Notes: generated from the letters alone by a model not told the origin. A stretch of DNA of 64,000 nt from Lepeophtheirus salmonis (GCF_016086655.4 NC_052135.2:68297702-68361701); one strand, 5' to 3'; counted from the first letter of the stretch, positions 1 to 11,125 are shown. Made by a program: numbers and translations.

Positions 1-1233
1 CACTCAGCTCAGCCAATTAGAATGCAGACGCTAACAAACATACCTATATAATCCACCACTCCTGGCTATAATTGACAATTCAGTCAATTTTGTGGATTTG
101 AAATTGATAATATGAACTATATGGTTTCATTTCGTCTTTAAAGTGATGGAATCCATCTCCATGTATTGCTATGAAGTTGGAAACTATATCAGAATTAATC
201 AGAATACCCGAAGGCATGATACCTTAGGGTAGTCTGGAAATCTATAAGAGTAACTTGAACTCGGAAAAGATGGACTCGACTACAGCACAGGATATTACAT
301 TCAAATGAAGTAATGTTCTTTTAAAAGTGGCTTTGATCATCTAAGGATTTATGTGTATTAAGTCAAGTAGAACATCCTTATCTATTTTAACAGCGACTTT
401 AGTATTTATGTTAATGAATCACACAAATTTGAGTTAGAAAGGATATACCACCAGACATGTGCTTCATGAATTAATAAAAATAGAACTGAAATTATCGTGC
501 TATAATATTCATCATACATTTTAATAATAAAAAATAAATATTTTGAAGATATCAACTATTTATTCTAGAGTTTATTTTGACAATTTCTTTATTCGTCTTT
601 TGACAGGTGGATCATGGTCGGATCCGAAAGTTCTTCATGGTATTTTGTCCAAAGTTCTACCTAATTTAGCAATGTCATTTAAGCATCCGACTTTTTTATG
701 CCTCAAACACTGTACAGCTTAACTTAACGAGCATGCTAGTCTATGTAAGTATACTGTACAAGCCTGTCGTGACCTTATGATTGGAACACTGAACGAACCG
801 AAAATAATGGCTGAACGACAAATGAAAAAAATATTGAACGGACTTAAATAGCAGAATCCTTACAAGCCTAAAGATTAATATTTAAGAATTGGAATTCCAC
901 CATCTTCACTTACAGCCTCCAAACCAGATCGGAAGGCAGTATATACTATATCAGTAAGTCCGTGACATCCTCCACAATGGGACTCCACATGATGTTAGAC
1001 AAAAATAATAATTTATCTAATAACTTCCTATTATATTTGAGGCATAGGTACATCTTTAATTTGCAAAGAAAAATTAGAACAAAATCATCAAAGAAATAGT
1101 CAAAAGCATAGACGGAAGTAGTTTTTCTGGCGAAATATACTCTAAGAATATTCTATATAAATATGTATATATATACAAACTATAGAAATTGGAAGTATAA
1201 ACTCTTATATCTGTTTAAAAATAGTAGTGCAAG
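1..1233. other. Left-edge stretch without a recognised gene
   Basis: AT-rich sequence with no long reading frame that I can support. A short GAACG-containing patch near 785-850 resembles similar patches at about 8.2-8.5 kb and 11.25 kb, so part of it may be an old dispersed repeat. Nothing else was seen. Confidence 0.5.
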
Positions 1234-1911
1234 TTAAATTCGATATTTGTCTTCAACAACATACGATATATCCCTTTCTGATCGTGCAATTTTAATTGTA
1301 GTTCCAGGAGGATCCTATGATACATTGTGGACAACATTGGGGTCATTAATTAATTCTCCTTTAAGGTAATGAAGAAGATTTCTTAAGAATTCCAGACAGA
1401 CATTGGGCTTCCAGTTAACTCCTCTCATTTTAGGCATATTAGTAGTTTTGAAACTTCTAATTTCATTTACTAAGCCCTCATCATCGCGAAAGCCACATAG
1501 AGTTTCTGGAACACCAGTCAAGTAATTCAGACACCACCATTTTATAAGTTTTGTTTTTGAAAAATCGAGAAATTTTCTATTTGTGAGGATCTTATTTATT
1601 TTACAATCTATGAGATCTTCACATTTTAAAGGTTCATTTATTGAATCCCTTATTGCTTTGACTTCTGCTCCATATATTAGTTTAATTCCATCAAGGGATG
1701 AACTAAAAATTCCTTCACAACTATTTTTTGAATTGAAGAAATTGGTGTAATCTGAGTTTGGAGGTCTAGAAAGAATGTTTTTAAATTTTTCTTCCCATTT
1801 TCTAGCTTGTAGTCGATAAAAGGGCATATTTTCTCTCTCTTCTATGTAAAAAGGTGTATCATTGGATTTTATATAGATAGTACCATTATATTCAACAAAA
1901 GAGTAGGACAT
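1234..1911 (-). pseudogene. Degenerate DXO/RAI1-family decapping exonuclease-like frame with in-frame stop
   Basis: Members of this family (DXO/Dom3Z, RAI1) remove faulty mRNA 5' caps and degrade the RNA 5'-3'; the family also includes the catalytically degenerate Drosophila protein Cutoff. The first 198 codons match the family in order: NGTIYI near the start, WEEKF where the family has a YKFE-type motif, then LIKWWCLNYLTGVPE, GFRDDEGLV, and WKPNVCLEFLR followed by DPNVVHNVS. The next family residue is usually Trp, but here the codon is TAG (1317-1315). Family-like sequence resumes in the same frame (DPPGTTIKI) for 26 codons to a TAA at 1236-1234. The acidic active-site motifs look altered: AEVKA stands where the family has E-x-D, and IDCK where it has E-x-K. 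The N-terminal third of a normal DXO is not evident, so the ATG at 1911 may not be the true start; TTTTTTAG at 1934-1927 could be a splice acceptor. Family membership is fairly sure. Pseudogene versus divergent truncated gene is unresolved. Confidence 0.7.
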
Positions 1912-1929
1912 TTTTATTATTCTTCTCTA

Positions 1930-2667
1930 AAAAATAATATTTTCATTCGTTCTCTCCTTCAATTGGGACGTCAATGCTTTAACTGTGTCCTTCAATTTTT
2001 TCATTTCTCCTGTGCAGTAGTCAATTGCCTGGTATTTTGAAGCTAAATCAAGTTTCATTGTTTCTGATTTAGATTTATACTTTAATATTAAAATTTCTAA
2101 GTCTGAGCTCTTCTTTTATAGTGAAGAAAGAGACACAAATATTTCGTATAAATATTGAGTATTTTGGAAGGCATATTCGGAAAGAGAAGGTCGATGTTCA
2201 TTAAACTTGGAGGAATTTTGAGTTGTTTGGGAGGCACTTTCGGAAAGAGAAGGTTGAGGTAAATTGAACTTGGAGGAACTTTGAGTAGCTTTGAGGGCAA
2301 TTTGGGAATGTAAAGCTTGAGGTTCATTCCGTTTGAATGAATTATGAGAAGTTTTGGGATAACTTAGAAAAAAGAAGCTTGAAGGTACAAAGAGAATTAT
2401 TTTAGTAACAAAAGCGTTAAACGACCAAAGGAACAGTTTATTACATTCGTCCTCAAGTTTTTCTTTAATATTTCTATTTGTAAGTTTCCTGAATCTTTTA
2501 AATGTCCTATAGAGGATCCGTTCAATATCACTGTAAAAACAATAATCTTCCAATATTCCATATCTTGGTACGCATATTTCTTTTAAATCTCTTGAAGATT
2601 TCTGTTCGTTAAAGCCTCCAGATGTTAAATAAATATGAAGAAAGTGTTCCATGTCTGAGATCATCAC
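1930..2667 (-). pseudogene. Unrecognised repeat-bearing and coiled-coil-like frame upstream of the DXO-like frame
   Basis: A 183-codon frame starts at 2667 and stops at TAA 2118-2116. The same frame reopens and runs through a Lys/Glu-rich, helix-forming stretch (for example MKKLKDTVKALTSQLKE) to TAG 1929-1927, immediately before the DXO-like ATG, which is again in the same frame. The 183-codon part holds a tandem repeat of about 21 residues rich in Ser, Gln and Asn. I recognise no domain. It could be upstream exons of the DXO-like gene, a separate decayed gene, or a chance open frame. The shared phase across two stops is suggestive but could arise by chance about one time in nine. Confidence 0.3.
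2155..2343 (-). repeat. Three tandem 63-bp (21-codon) repeats
   Basis: Units at 2155-2217, 2218-2280 and 2281-2343 align without gaps. The first two are clearly alike (plus-strand core TTCGGAAAGAGAAGGT). The third is more diverged, and a weak fourth follows to about 2399. The unit length is a multiple of three and none of the three units contains a stop in the minus frame, so each unit encodes a Ser/Gln/Asn-rich 21-residue repeat ending in SSKFN-type sequence. Confidence 0.75.
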
Positions 2668-3623
2668 TTGATTCTGGAAATGAGTTAAAATGTAGGCAAT
2701 TAAAATTCATAGTGACTCCAAACCTTGTAATTTCTTTACCTTTACGCTTCTTCCTAGATGAAGGCATCTCTCAATTATATGAATACTTCTGTATTAAGTG
2801 GAAATAAATCTAATTAACTTTAAGAATTATGAAAATCAATATAACGTTAATACATAATATTGTAAACATCTCCCACTTGTAACTCCCCTAAGTCTCGCTA
2901 TTGGCCCTGGCTATCAAGGACCAAATTGATCAAGTTAAAAATTTAATTAATCAATAGATTAAAGTATATAGTATCTATCCACATATATTAAAATCGTATC
3001 CAAACAACTGGAGAGACTCTGTATTCGAAAAATATCATACCTATCCGGTATCACAATTTGAAGGTATAATATAAATGACTATCAAATGTCTCAAAAAGAA
3101 CTTAATACAAGAAATGAATACTAAAAAAATAACTTTATTGAGCTTAATTCTTATGAAAAAATGGAATAACTACTTTAATTATAATTTCTTTAACTTACTT
3201 AATTTCGCATACACATTTTTCGTCTTCCGAAAAGAGAAGAAGCTATTCTATTTTCTTTGATAGTTGCAGTTTGCATTCGTAAATAATTGCACATTCTTAT
3301 ACTAACATACTCAGACATAGTACAAAATAAAATTTTATAACATTTGGTGACATTTATAGACGACTTAATTAATGGAACCGCTACTTCAGTTATTGAGTTA
3401 ACAATTTTTTTATATTTTTGAATTGATATACATAAAGCCTCTATTTTTGCAAATTGATCCAAACAGTACAAAGTCGCAATAGTTTAATTGGACTCAACGA
3501 ATCTTAACAGAAGTGAATTATCGATGGGTTTATTAGACCAATTTTTGGAATGTGAAGACTTGCAACTTAAAAAAATTAATATGGCTTGAATTAAATAACG
3601 AAGAGAGGCGCATTTTGAAATAC

Positions 3624-4045
3624 TTAAACTTTGAATCTGCGTCCCAAATTTTGACATCTTTTTCCTTCAACTTCTTCTTTAATTCCTTTATTTCTGCTTC
3701 ATAGACTCCAAGTTGGAATTGAATGTTGGTATTTATTTCTTTTAGATGTTTTACCTCAGGAGAAATATCTGTAATAAATATAATGATTATTTTCTAAGGA
3801 TAAAGTAACTAATGCAATATATATATATATATATATCATTATAAGAAGTTTCATCTTCTATTGTTGATAAAATTAGATTCATGTCCACAAAGTCTATTTC
3901 TCTATTTTCAGAAGTAGGAGGTTTCTAATAAGGAATAAAGTATGTATGCTCCTGAAATTGTGGAGACCTTTTTTACCTGAAATTCGAAATAAAAGTTGCT
4001 GGGAATTTTCTTAATTATTAAATTATTAAATTTTCTTAGTTTCAT
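3624..4045 (-). CDS. Candidate three-exon gene fragment encoding a coiled coil
   Basis: Read on the minus strand. The first possible exon, 4045-3977, has an ATG, 23 codons, and ends CAG|GTAAAA. The second starts at 3924 after TTATTAG and encodes a short acidic stretch (ENREIDFVDMNLILSTIEDE). The third, 3768-3624, follows TTATTACAG and encodes a heptad-like helix with the core YEAEIKELKKKLKEKDVKI. The donor of exon 2 is not clear: an (AT)n microsatellite occupies that point and no good GT is in the right phase. I do not recognise the protein. The 90-residue minus frame at 3471-3199 could be a further exon, but I found no joining splice site. Low confidence; it may be broken. Confidence 0.25.
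3817..3836. repeat. (AT)n microsatellite
   Basis: About ten AT dinucleotides in a row, inside the region where a splice donor of the candidate coiled-coil gene would be expected. Confidence 0.8.
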
Positions 4046-4819
4046 CTTAAGTTACTTGACCATTAGATTTTCCAATATTACATAGTCAATAAATATTACT
4101 TTTTATCACTTAAGGATTGGTTATGGTTGATAAGCTCCAAGAAATGGTGTTTAGAAAACTCATAAAAGGCAAAAACAATATTTTGTTATTAAATGGGCCC
4201 AACAACGGGGTAGTTGCATTGGGTGTAGTATTATAATTTGTGTGTATCCTTTATGATAATAGTATATTGTTATACAAGCATAAATAACGGGGGGATCTCT
4301 TTTTGATGCTCTTATAAGGAGTAATATCGCCGAATATAACTACATTATTAGCTTTTGCTCTAAATCTTTACGATGGATTTATTTCTAACCTTTTTATTAG
4401 TATATTTATTATCTAATTTTATGATTTTGAAATTTACTTTATTATTAATATATATTTAGATCTCATCGGTAGAGATATATTTACTGTGCACTGTGCACAC
4501 GAGGAAAAAGATATTGTAGTAAGAAAATATTATTTGGATCAATCTATTATTTCAATATTCTGTATTTATAATTTATTGTTATTATTAGTTATATTGTTAG
4601 TTATATTCTAATTGTTAAATTTTGTATCTTTATCATAAATGCATGATGCTTTATTTTTAGTATGTATATTATATTTAATTTAAAACTTCTTTTTAAACTT
4701 GGAACTTCTAATATATTCGAAATACTCTACTTTGTCGTTTCATTAGCTATTATGATGAGAATATGGTTAATAATGAATTACAATTTCATGGAGTGTGACG
4801 TTTTCAAATCTTTGTAATG

Positions 4820-4990
4820 GATAAAACACTTCACCTGTATAGCCTGGGAGCCAGGATGTATTTTGGGATATTAGAAGGGTACCTTGATGCTCAGATAAGT
4901 AGTGGCGGATAAATTCAACTTCCCTCAGTGCCCAGAAACAGTTCTAGGATGTAACATCACAGGCAGTTTCACCTTGGGAAGTTTTGCCCT
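4820..4990 (-). repeat. Satellite S unit, reverse orientation
   Basis: The reverse complement of about 4835-4920 reads CCGCCACTACTTATCTGAGC then a segment ending CCCTTCTAATATCC, matching the satellite at 20.1-20.6 and 22.85-23.17 kb. The adjoining 4944-4990 (TTCTAGGATGTAACATCACA then GGCAGTTT) has a second likeness at about 11,830-11,880. Confidence 0.6.
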
Positions 4991-5226
4991 CATATATATA
5001 TTATAGCATAACTATATCTTCCACACATAATTTAAGGTCTTCCTTTACTTGAAGTCCTTTGTAGTTAATTATGTAATTATGGGATTTTGGATCTAGGATA
5101 GCTCGTCTACGGAAAATTTGTATAGGGAAAGTTTGTACTGAGATTACTCGCACTGCGAAAATTTATATAGGATAAAGGTCGCCAGGCGGAAGACTCACCT
5201 TGTTTTATTAAATGTAAATAATAATC

Positions 5227-5271
5227 TCACTTATATAATGAGTCATTAGTAATGACTCATTACATAAGTGA
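5227..5271. repeat. 45-bp palindrome centred on TGAGTCATTA
   Basis: Two 22-bp arms (5227-5248 and 5250-5271) are inverted copies around a single central G, with one mismatch. The inner half of each arm contains TGAGTCA, the AP-1-type core. It lies in gene-poor DNA, so a regulatory role is not implied; it could be the tip-to-tip remnant of a small inverted-repeat element. Confidence 0.85.
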
Positions 5272-7734
5272 AATTATTTTTAACACATTACTTATTACTA
5301 ACGTGTTCGAACCAGACACAAAATAAGTCATATTAATAAATATATGATTAAAGAAAAATAAACAAACAAGACAATAATTAGAATGGAAAAAGTACTATTT
5401 ACTTAATTATCAAAGATCATTAGACTTTAGACATGATGGATTATTCATATTGGAAAAGACTCATAGTGGGACGAATAAGCATAACATCAGATTAGGCAAG
5501 ATCAGTCATTTCCTCATCGTTGTGAGCCAGAATCTATCAGTACAAGAGGTGATTGGATGTGGTGACGCAAATCTTTGAGAGGATTCGAGGAGGCACTCAA
5601 AGGTCGTATAGTACAAGAGCACGAGGAAATGAGAGATATAAAGTAAGAAAAATTTACAGTTCAGTACATTTGGAGCAACCTAGATTTTAAATCTAGAGAG
5701 ATGAGAACGATGTTCTTCGTCTCTTCATTAATCTTCTTTCTTATTTGAAGAGTAAGAAGCAAGTTGCCCTACGCAGTCACTCAAGGGTCTTGAATCACCA
5801 GTATTATACATCTAGAACTCGGAATTCATACCTCAAATAGATATCATGCCAATTTATGAGACTTTAAAAAGTGACTTATATACTCCTTCAACAAATTTTT
5901 GAGTCTATTTTCTTAATTTGATACAATGACATTTGAATATGTAACTTCATTTGTAATAGTAAACTTCAGTATTAGGTATTTATTAAACAATATATTTAAT
6001 ACAATTTTATATACCTATTTATTCATTCCCATTCAGAGTGGGAATCCTGCTCCCACTTTATTGATGTGTAGGGATAACTAATATTAATATCCATTCCTTT
6101 GTCAAAGTTTCATTCTATTAATTAATTTATTTTATCGAGATTGGAATAATTCTTGTCTATATCACTGCAAGGTACGGAGTAACTTTTTAGTTTATTTAGC
6201 AAATATTCTTCAAATTGACAGGGTGATTACCTTGGTTTTCGGTTGTTATTTTGCATACTGGCATATCATATTTTCAACTATGATATGCTATGTCTCATAT
6301 AAAATTATATTTGAATACTGAATGCCACAGTGTCTTATAACGGATCTTATAACCGTTGATATAGTCTTTGATTTCTTTTTCATTTATTTGCTTACCAAAA
6401 ATATGTATGATTTGATCATATGTATTTTTCTCTTTTTCTAATAAATATGGAATGGTTCAATAAAAATTGCTAGGTGATAAATTAAATGAATAGTTATGTT
6501 ACAAGTTGAGAAAATAACAACATTGAAATAAAAAATAATGCAATGAATCAAGACAATTTTCCTTATTTTGTTTGTTAATCTTCTAATTAATGTTTATTAT
6601 CAGTTATTTATACTGTTATAATAACATCCTTATGTTGAACTATACAAAAATTTTATGTATTCAAGTTTTCAGCTAGTTACATTTATTTTTTATAAGGAGG
6701 AAAATAAGATGAATGAATACTTTATTTACTTGTCATCCTTTCAAATCTAATTACTAATGTATGAGTATAGAGTAGTGTTCGTCTTAGATTTTTAGAATGC
6801 ATCTAAACCAAACGAGTATCCACTGAAAACTCTTACACGTCATAATATATATTAGCTAGTAACGTCATAATTAATCAATATTTAACCATTTGTATGATAA
6901 TAAATATATTTTAATTGGATATAAAACCTAGAATAACGGCAAATTAATGAAAAATACTATTTAAAGTTCTACTACACTAATTTAATTGGTCAACTGAAGT
7001 ACTTTATTGTATTATTAGGGAGGAAATGATAGCTTCTAGAGGGCACTTTAAAATGTGGGATGTTTGTCAAGGATCGATAAAAGGGACTGGACTGTATAGG
7101 ACGGGAGGTGAGACGAGGGGCATTTCTAAAGTCCCATATTAGAGCCCAATACCACCCTGCTGAATAATATGAGATGTGTTTTTTTATTTAGATATCAAAA
7201 ATATACCATCAATGAGCTCTTTTACTGATATTTTCGGATAATAATAATATTGATCGAAAATATCTTCATTCATTCATTCATGTTACACTCTTTACATTTA
7301 TCATCGAACTACAAAACATATATTCAATTTTTTTGTGAGTAATATACCGCACAAAATTTCATCATCAATATGTCTTAACTATATTAATATGATAGGATAC
7401 ATTAGATTGTTTCAATATGTAGTCACATTGGATTTAAAGATTTCGACATTGTGAGATAGGAAGACGACGTTTAAGTGTTTTTGAACCATTCCTATTTTAG
7501 GTATGTTACAAAGTCTGGAAAAAATCAAAATATAAACTTGAAAAGGGGCCCATACGCTGTGTATGGGGTGTTACCTCAATTATTAAAATCCATTGGCTAT
7601 TCACTGAGAGATCCAGAGAATATATCATCTGTCTTCTCTTTGACTTTGCACGTACTAAGAACTGGTATCTTAAGACTGGCGTATTAAATATGATGCACGG
7701 AGATGGTTAATTAATATCTCACTCAAATTATGTA

Positions 7735-7985
7735 CTTCCTACATTAAAATAATATTCCGACGAAAAAAATTAATTACTTATGAGTCTATATAATTACATG
7801 ATTTATTTGTAAGGGAATTAAGACAAGTTAATAGATGCTTTATATTCAAATTAATTTATTAGTATTTACTTATTGTGAACAATTATATATTAGTGAATTA
7901 TTGTCATTTATATTCACACAACCTAACCAGCTTATTATATTTAAATTTTTTAATAAGTATTAAATTTACCGGAGATATCTGGACG
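7735..7985 (+). mobile_element. Partial copy of the fold-back element arm
   Basis: The stretch TTCCGACGAAAAAAATTAAT followed by CTTATGAGT, and later CAACCTAACCAGCTTATTAT, resembles the inner arms of the fold-back element at 51.4-52.6 kb (GGAAAAAAATGAATCGCTTA; CAACCTGACCAGCTTATTAT). Only the central part is recognisable. Confidence 0.5.
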
Positions 7986-8184
7986 TTGACGAAAATTTAC
8001 TTTAATTTTTTTTTCTTAAAGTCAATTTTGAATGTATTAGAACTATTGAAACAAAAAATAATTTACGCAAAATTGTAGTTCTGTTGATAAAAAATAGTTA
8101 AGTGTAAAAAACAGAGGAAAAAAAATTAAATTTCGCAGAGTAATTTGCAATAAAAGAAATGTTGTTTTTTTGTTTTTTGTTTTT

Positions 8185-8549
8185 TTGAACAAATGAACGA
8201 CGAACAAAGAAAAACGGTAAGTTTTTACAAAATGAACGATTCCACGAAAAAATTTTGAACGGGTACAAGTCGGATCTTTGAGAATATTATTTTTACTTTG
8301 TGATGGTGTAGTGAGAATAAAAAAATAATGATTACAGCTAAATGGTAAATAAAAGCATATTTTCAGACAGGGATCACTCTCCCCGATTCAAGTAACAACT
8401 GCAAAAAATACTTTTTCTGTATCTCTGATTATTAGTATGTAATTACAGGATTGGACCCGTTCATTTTCATTTTTTCATTTTCTGAAATGTTTCCCTTCAT
8501 CGTTCATTCGTTCACTTTTCCCTCCGTTCAATTCGTTAATTTTTGAAAT
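8185..8549. mobile_element. Inverted repeat element with GAACG-rich arms
   Basis: The left arm (about 8185-8272) and the reverse complement of the right arm (about 8447-8549) both carry several GAACG or GAAC words. Both end inward with TGAACGGGT-A/C-CAA. About 175 bp lies between. No transposase is present. It looks like a short non-autonomous inverted-repeat element; similar GAACG clusters occur at about 785-850 and 11,238-11,288. Confidence 0.5.
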
Positions 8550-9457
8550 GTACAAAAAAAAAAAAAAAAACATAGAAGGGGTCAATATGAGTCTTTTAAA
8601 TCTAACAAATGTTTTAAATTATTGTTCAAATTCTTCGGCATTTTATCTCACTCCACAAATTTGAATAAAATGGCTATAATTGTTTATTAAATATTGGACT
8701 GTGTGTATATATATGATGTACAAAAATAAATTGTTATTTTTCCCTTATTTAGATTTTTGTTAAAGATTATTTCATGTCAAAAGTAAAGGAACCAAAAATA
8801 ATTTATAACATGATTTAAAAATTTTGAACCTTATTTTATTACACTCTATTGGCCCTTGCATCATTTGCCTGGTGATACATAATCTGAGACGAATCATTCA
8901 GGGCACCAAAAATTTGATACATTTACATGAATGTGCTTGTTTTTAGACATATTCATCATCGTGTTTTAAATAAAATTCAAATTTGATTAAAATAATTAGA
9001 AAAAAAAATAAGAAATGATTGTGTATGTAGAAAATTGAACTATAATTTAACCTAGAATACTTATTCCATACACTACAATTCCATAGTCCAGTGATTTGCA
9101 AATGGTGTGTTGTGAGACATTTTATAAAAGTAATCAATTTACATATTAGTTAGAAATTGAACAGAAAAAATTAAATCAATAACTTTCTAATAAATATTTA
9201 CTTTCAAAATGAAATAAAAAATTTTGTAGTAATCTTTGGGAAAAAATAGTAATTAGAAACAAAAAAAAAAAAAAAAGACAAAATGAACTTTGTATAATGT
9301 ATATATAAATTTGCAAGGTTTATCATTCATTTTAATAAAGCAAAGTATGTCTGGATGTTTGAATGTTTGCTTATTCCTCATTTTGGAGAGTTTTACTACT
9401 TTATCGAAGAAATAACTAAGGAAGGGATTTTTGTAAAGAAAAAACTAAGTATAGCGA

Positions 9458-9800
9458 TTAAAAAAGGAAAAACAGTTGACGTGAATGCTTTTTCTTTTTT
9501 TTAGCATTACGTAATAAGTTGTGGGGGCGTTAATATCTCCTGATAAAAGAAGAATTCTCGCCTATCCTTGGTCTAAATTGTTTTAAAAATACATAATAAA
9601 ATAAATATTAATGTATCTAAATAAAATTATAATACATATTTTTCCCGCACAAATGCTATTTTATATTTAGAAATGTTTTTCTCGTTATAACAGTAATTCA
9701 TTTTCTCTCCCAAAATCGTATGGAATGTGGATTATATAAACAATGGGGTTAATTCAGTACTATCATAAATCTCTCTACTTTCTCCTAGTACTCTTACACA
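9458..9800 (+). repeat. Dispersed repeat pair D, copy 1
   Basis: This stretch aligns in order with 23,978-24,320 along its whole length. Shared blocks include a TTGCC/TCGCCTATC core followed by AAATTGTTTTAAAAAT and ATAATAAA, then TAATTCATTTTCT, CCCAAAATC and TTAATTCA. No coding potential is evident in either copy. Confidence 0.65.
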
Positions 9801-10383
9801 AATCACATCTCTAAAAATAACATGGTAGTACCTATAGTCCAATCCCTCATAGAAAAATAGAATATACAAAAAAATGTGGGTACATAAGTATAAAAAAATA
9901 TAAAATAACTCTATTCTAGATCAAGGTTCATAGAACTACAAGGTTAGACCAACATGATATCGGGCGATAAGATTACATGGAATTTAACTCAAAATGTAAG
10001 ATTTACTACTTGCAAACTAGGCTTGACACTATAAGAAGAAGGAATTACATTTTATTTTCATACTTGACCCTTGTATGAAAAATAAAAAAATAGGTGAAAA
10101 TCTATCTACGTTTATGACTATAATTAGGTAGAAGAAAAATATTACAATTAGTTGCCTTGTAGTTGTAAGTTTGAGCAACTGCATCTAATCATTTGTGAAT
10201 ATATTTTTCAATTTTCTTTAGATATTTAAGATAGGAGATATACACCATTATCTTAATATTAGCTATATTTTTATAATATAAAACAATCTTTATAGCGAAG
10301 AAATCAATTACATATTAAAAATGAGTGGATATTATTATGCCATAATGTAGATATTCCAAAAAGTCTAGAAGAATATATTTTAC

Positions 10384-10775
10384 CTTTAATACAACTCAAA
10401 TGTAGGGGAAGCTGTTCAATGATGAAGTTAATATGGTCATTATGACTAGATTCTTCTAATGTAGATTCCAAAAGAGCTATTGCAATGGATATGTTTGATA
10501 TGGAAGATGGGACATATCTATTCTTCAAATAGACCAGAATGTTGTTTATATCGGAGAAACGTTGAATGAAGGCAGTTGAGCAAATATGATTGACTTCTTT
10601 TTAACAGAACTGGAGCACCATCAGAAAACATAGAATATGATAAATCTTTTGTGACTTTGAGCCCATAAATAATTTTAGGTATAAAAAGCGTTGCAGAATC
10701 TTGAATAAAGTTCTCGTGAATTCCATGAACCAATGATGATCTATCCCCTAATGAGCTGATTTTTCATAAATATTA
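10384..10775 (-). pseudogene. Unidentified exon-like relic, possibly of a helical-repeat protein
   Basis: Minus strand. A frame after a possible acceptor (AAAAATCAG) encodes a globular-looking stretch (LFIPKIIYGLKVTKDLSYSM; FSDGAPVLL). It breaks at a five-T run (10,598-10,602) and continues one base out of frame as NHICSTAFIQRFSDINNILV through SHNDHINFIIEQLPLHLSCI to a good donor, AAAG|GTAAAA, at 10,384/10,383. One base less in the run would give a continuous exon of about 125 codons. The leucine/isoleucine spacing recalls HEAT-like helices, but I cannot name the family. It may be a true exon with a sequence error or a decayed gene piece. Confidence 0.35.
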
Positions 10776-11029
10776 ATAAAGCTATGTGACTATGTCTCAT
10801 TTTTGAGTGATCGCTTAATATCTTAGAACTGTGGTTCTACTTATCTAAGAAATAACAATTTAGCAACGAGCGTCATATTAAAAAAGGCAAAAATGAGTGA
10901 GTACATATCTGTATTATTGAACCAAAATTGACATGTTGTCTGTCCATAGGCACCTAAATTTTTTTCTACAAAAAAAAAATCAAATTTTAGTTCGTGCTTA
11001 TTTCCTTCATCTCTGTTCTTAGCTGCTCG

Positions 11030-11125
11030 AAACTCATTAAGTGAAACGTCATGACAGCTAAGCTTATCTCCTCCCAAACATTCTTCAAGTCGTCAGGTCG
11101 GCCACGTTAATTTTCGAGGTTTCTT
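11030..11125 (-). repeat. Dispersed repeat family T fragment
   Basis: AACGTCATGACAGCT (plus strand) occurs inverted at about 23.82 kb. The neighbouring blocks CATTCTTCAAGTCGTCAGG and TTAATTTTCGAGG match ATATTCTTCAAATTGTCAGG and TGATTTTTGG at 47.75-47.82 kb. This indicates a dispersed element with copies at 11.0, 23.6, 47.7 and 63.6 kb. Confidence 0.5.

Larger units (their letters stand above)
4046..10383. other. Long gene-poor stretch with scattered repeats
   Basis: No gene is supported here. It holds one reverse-oriented satellite unit (4.8-4.9 kb), a 45-bp palindrome (5227-5271), a partial copy of the fold-back element arm (7.7-8.0 kb), a GAACG-rich inverted repeat (8.2-8.55 kb) and one member of a repeat pair (9.46-9.80 kb). 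The short open frames at 7475-7687, 7875-8078 and 8943-9137 have no recognisable features. Confidence 0.6.

Noticed and set aside
3199..3471. 90-codon minus-strand frame as an independent gene
   Set aside because: An in-frame stop lies just upstream and the start is not an ATG; no splice acceptor links it to the coiled-coil pieces.
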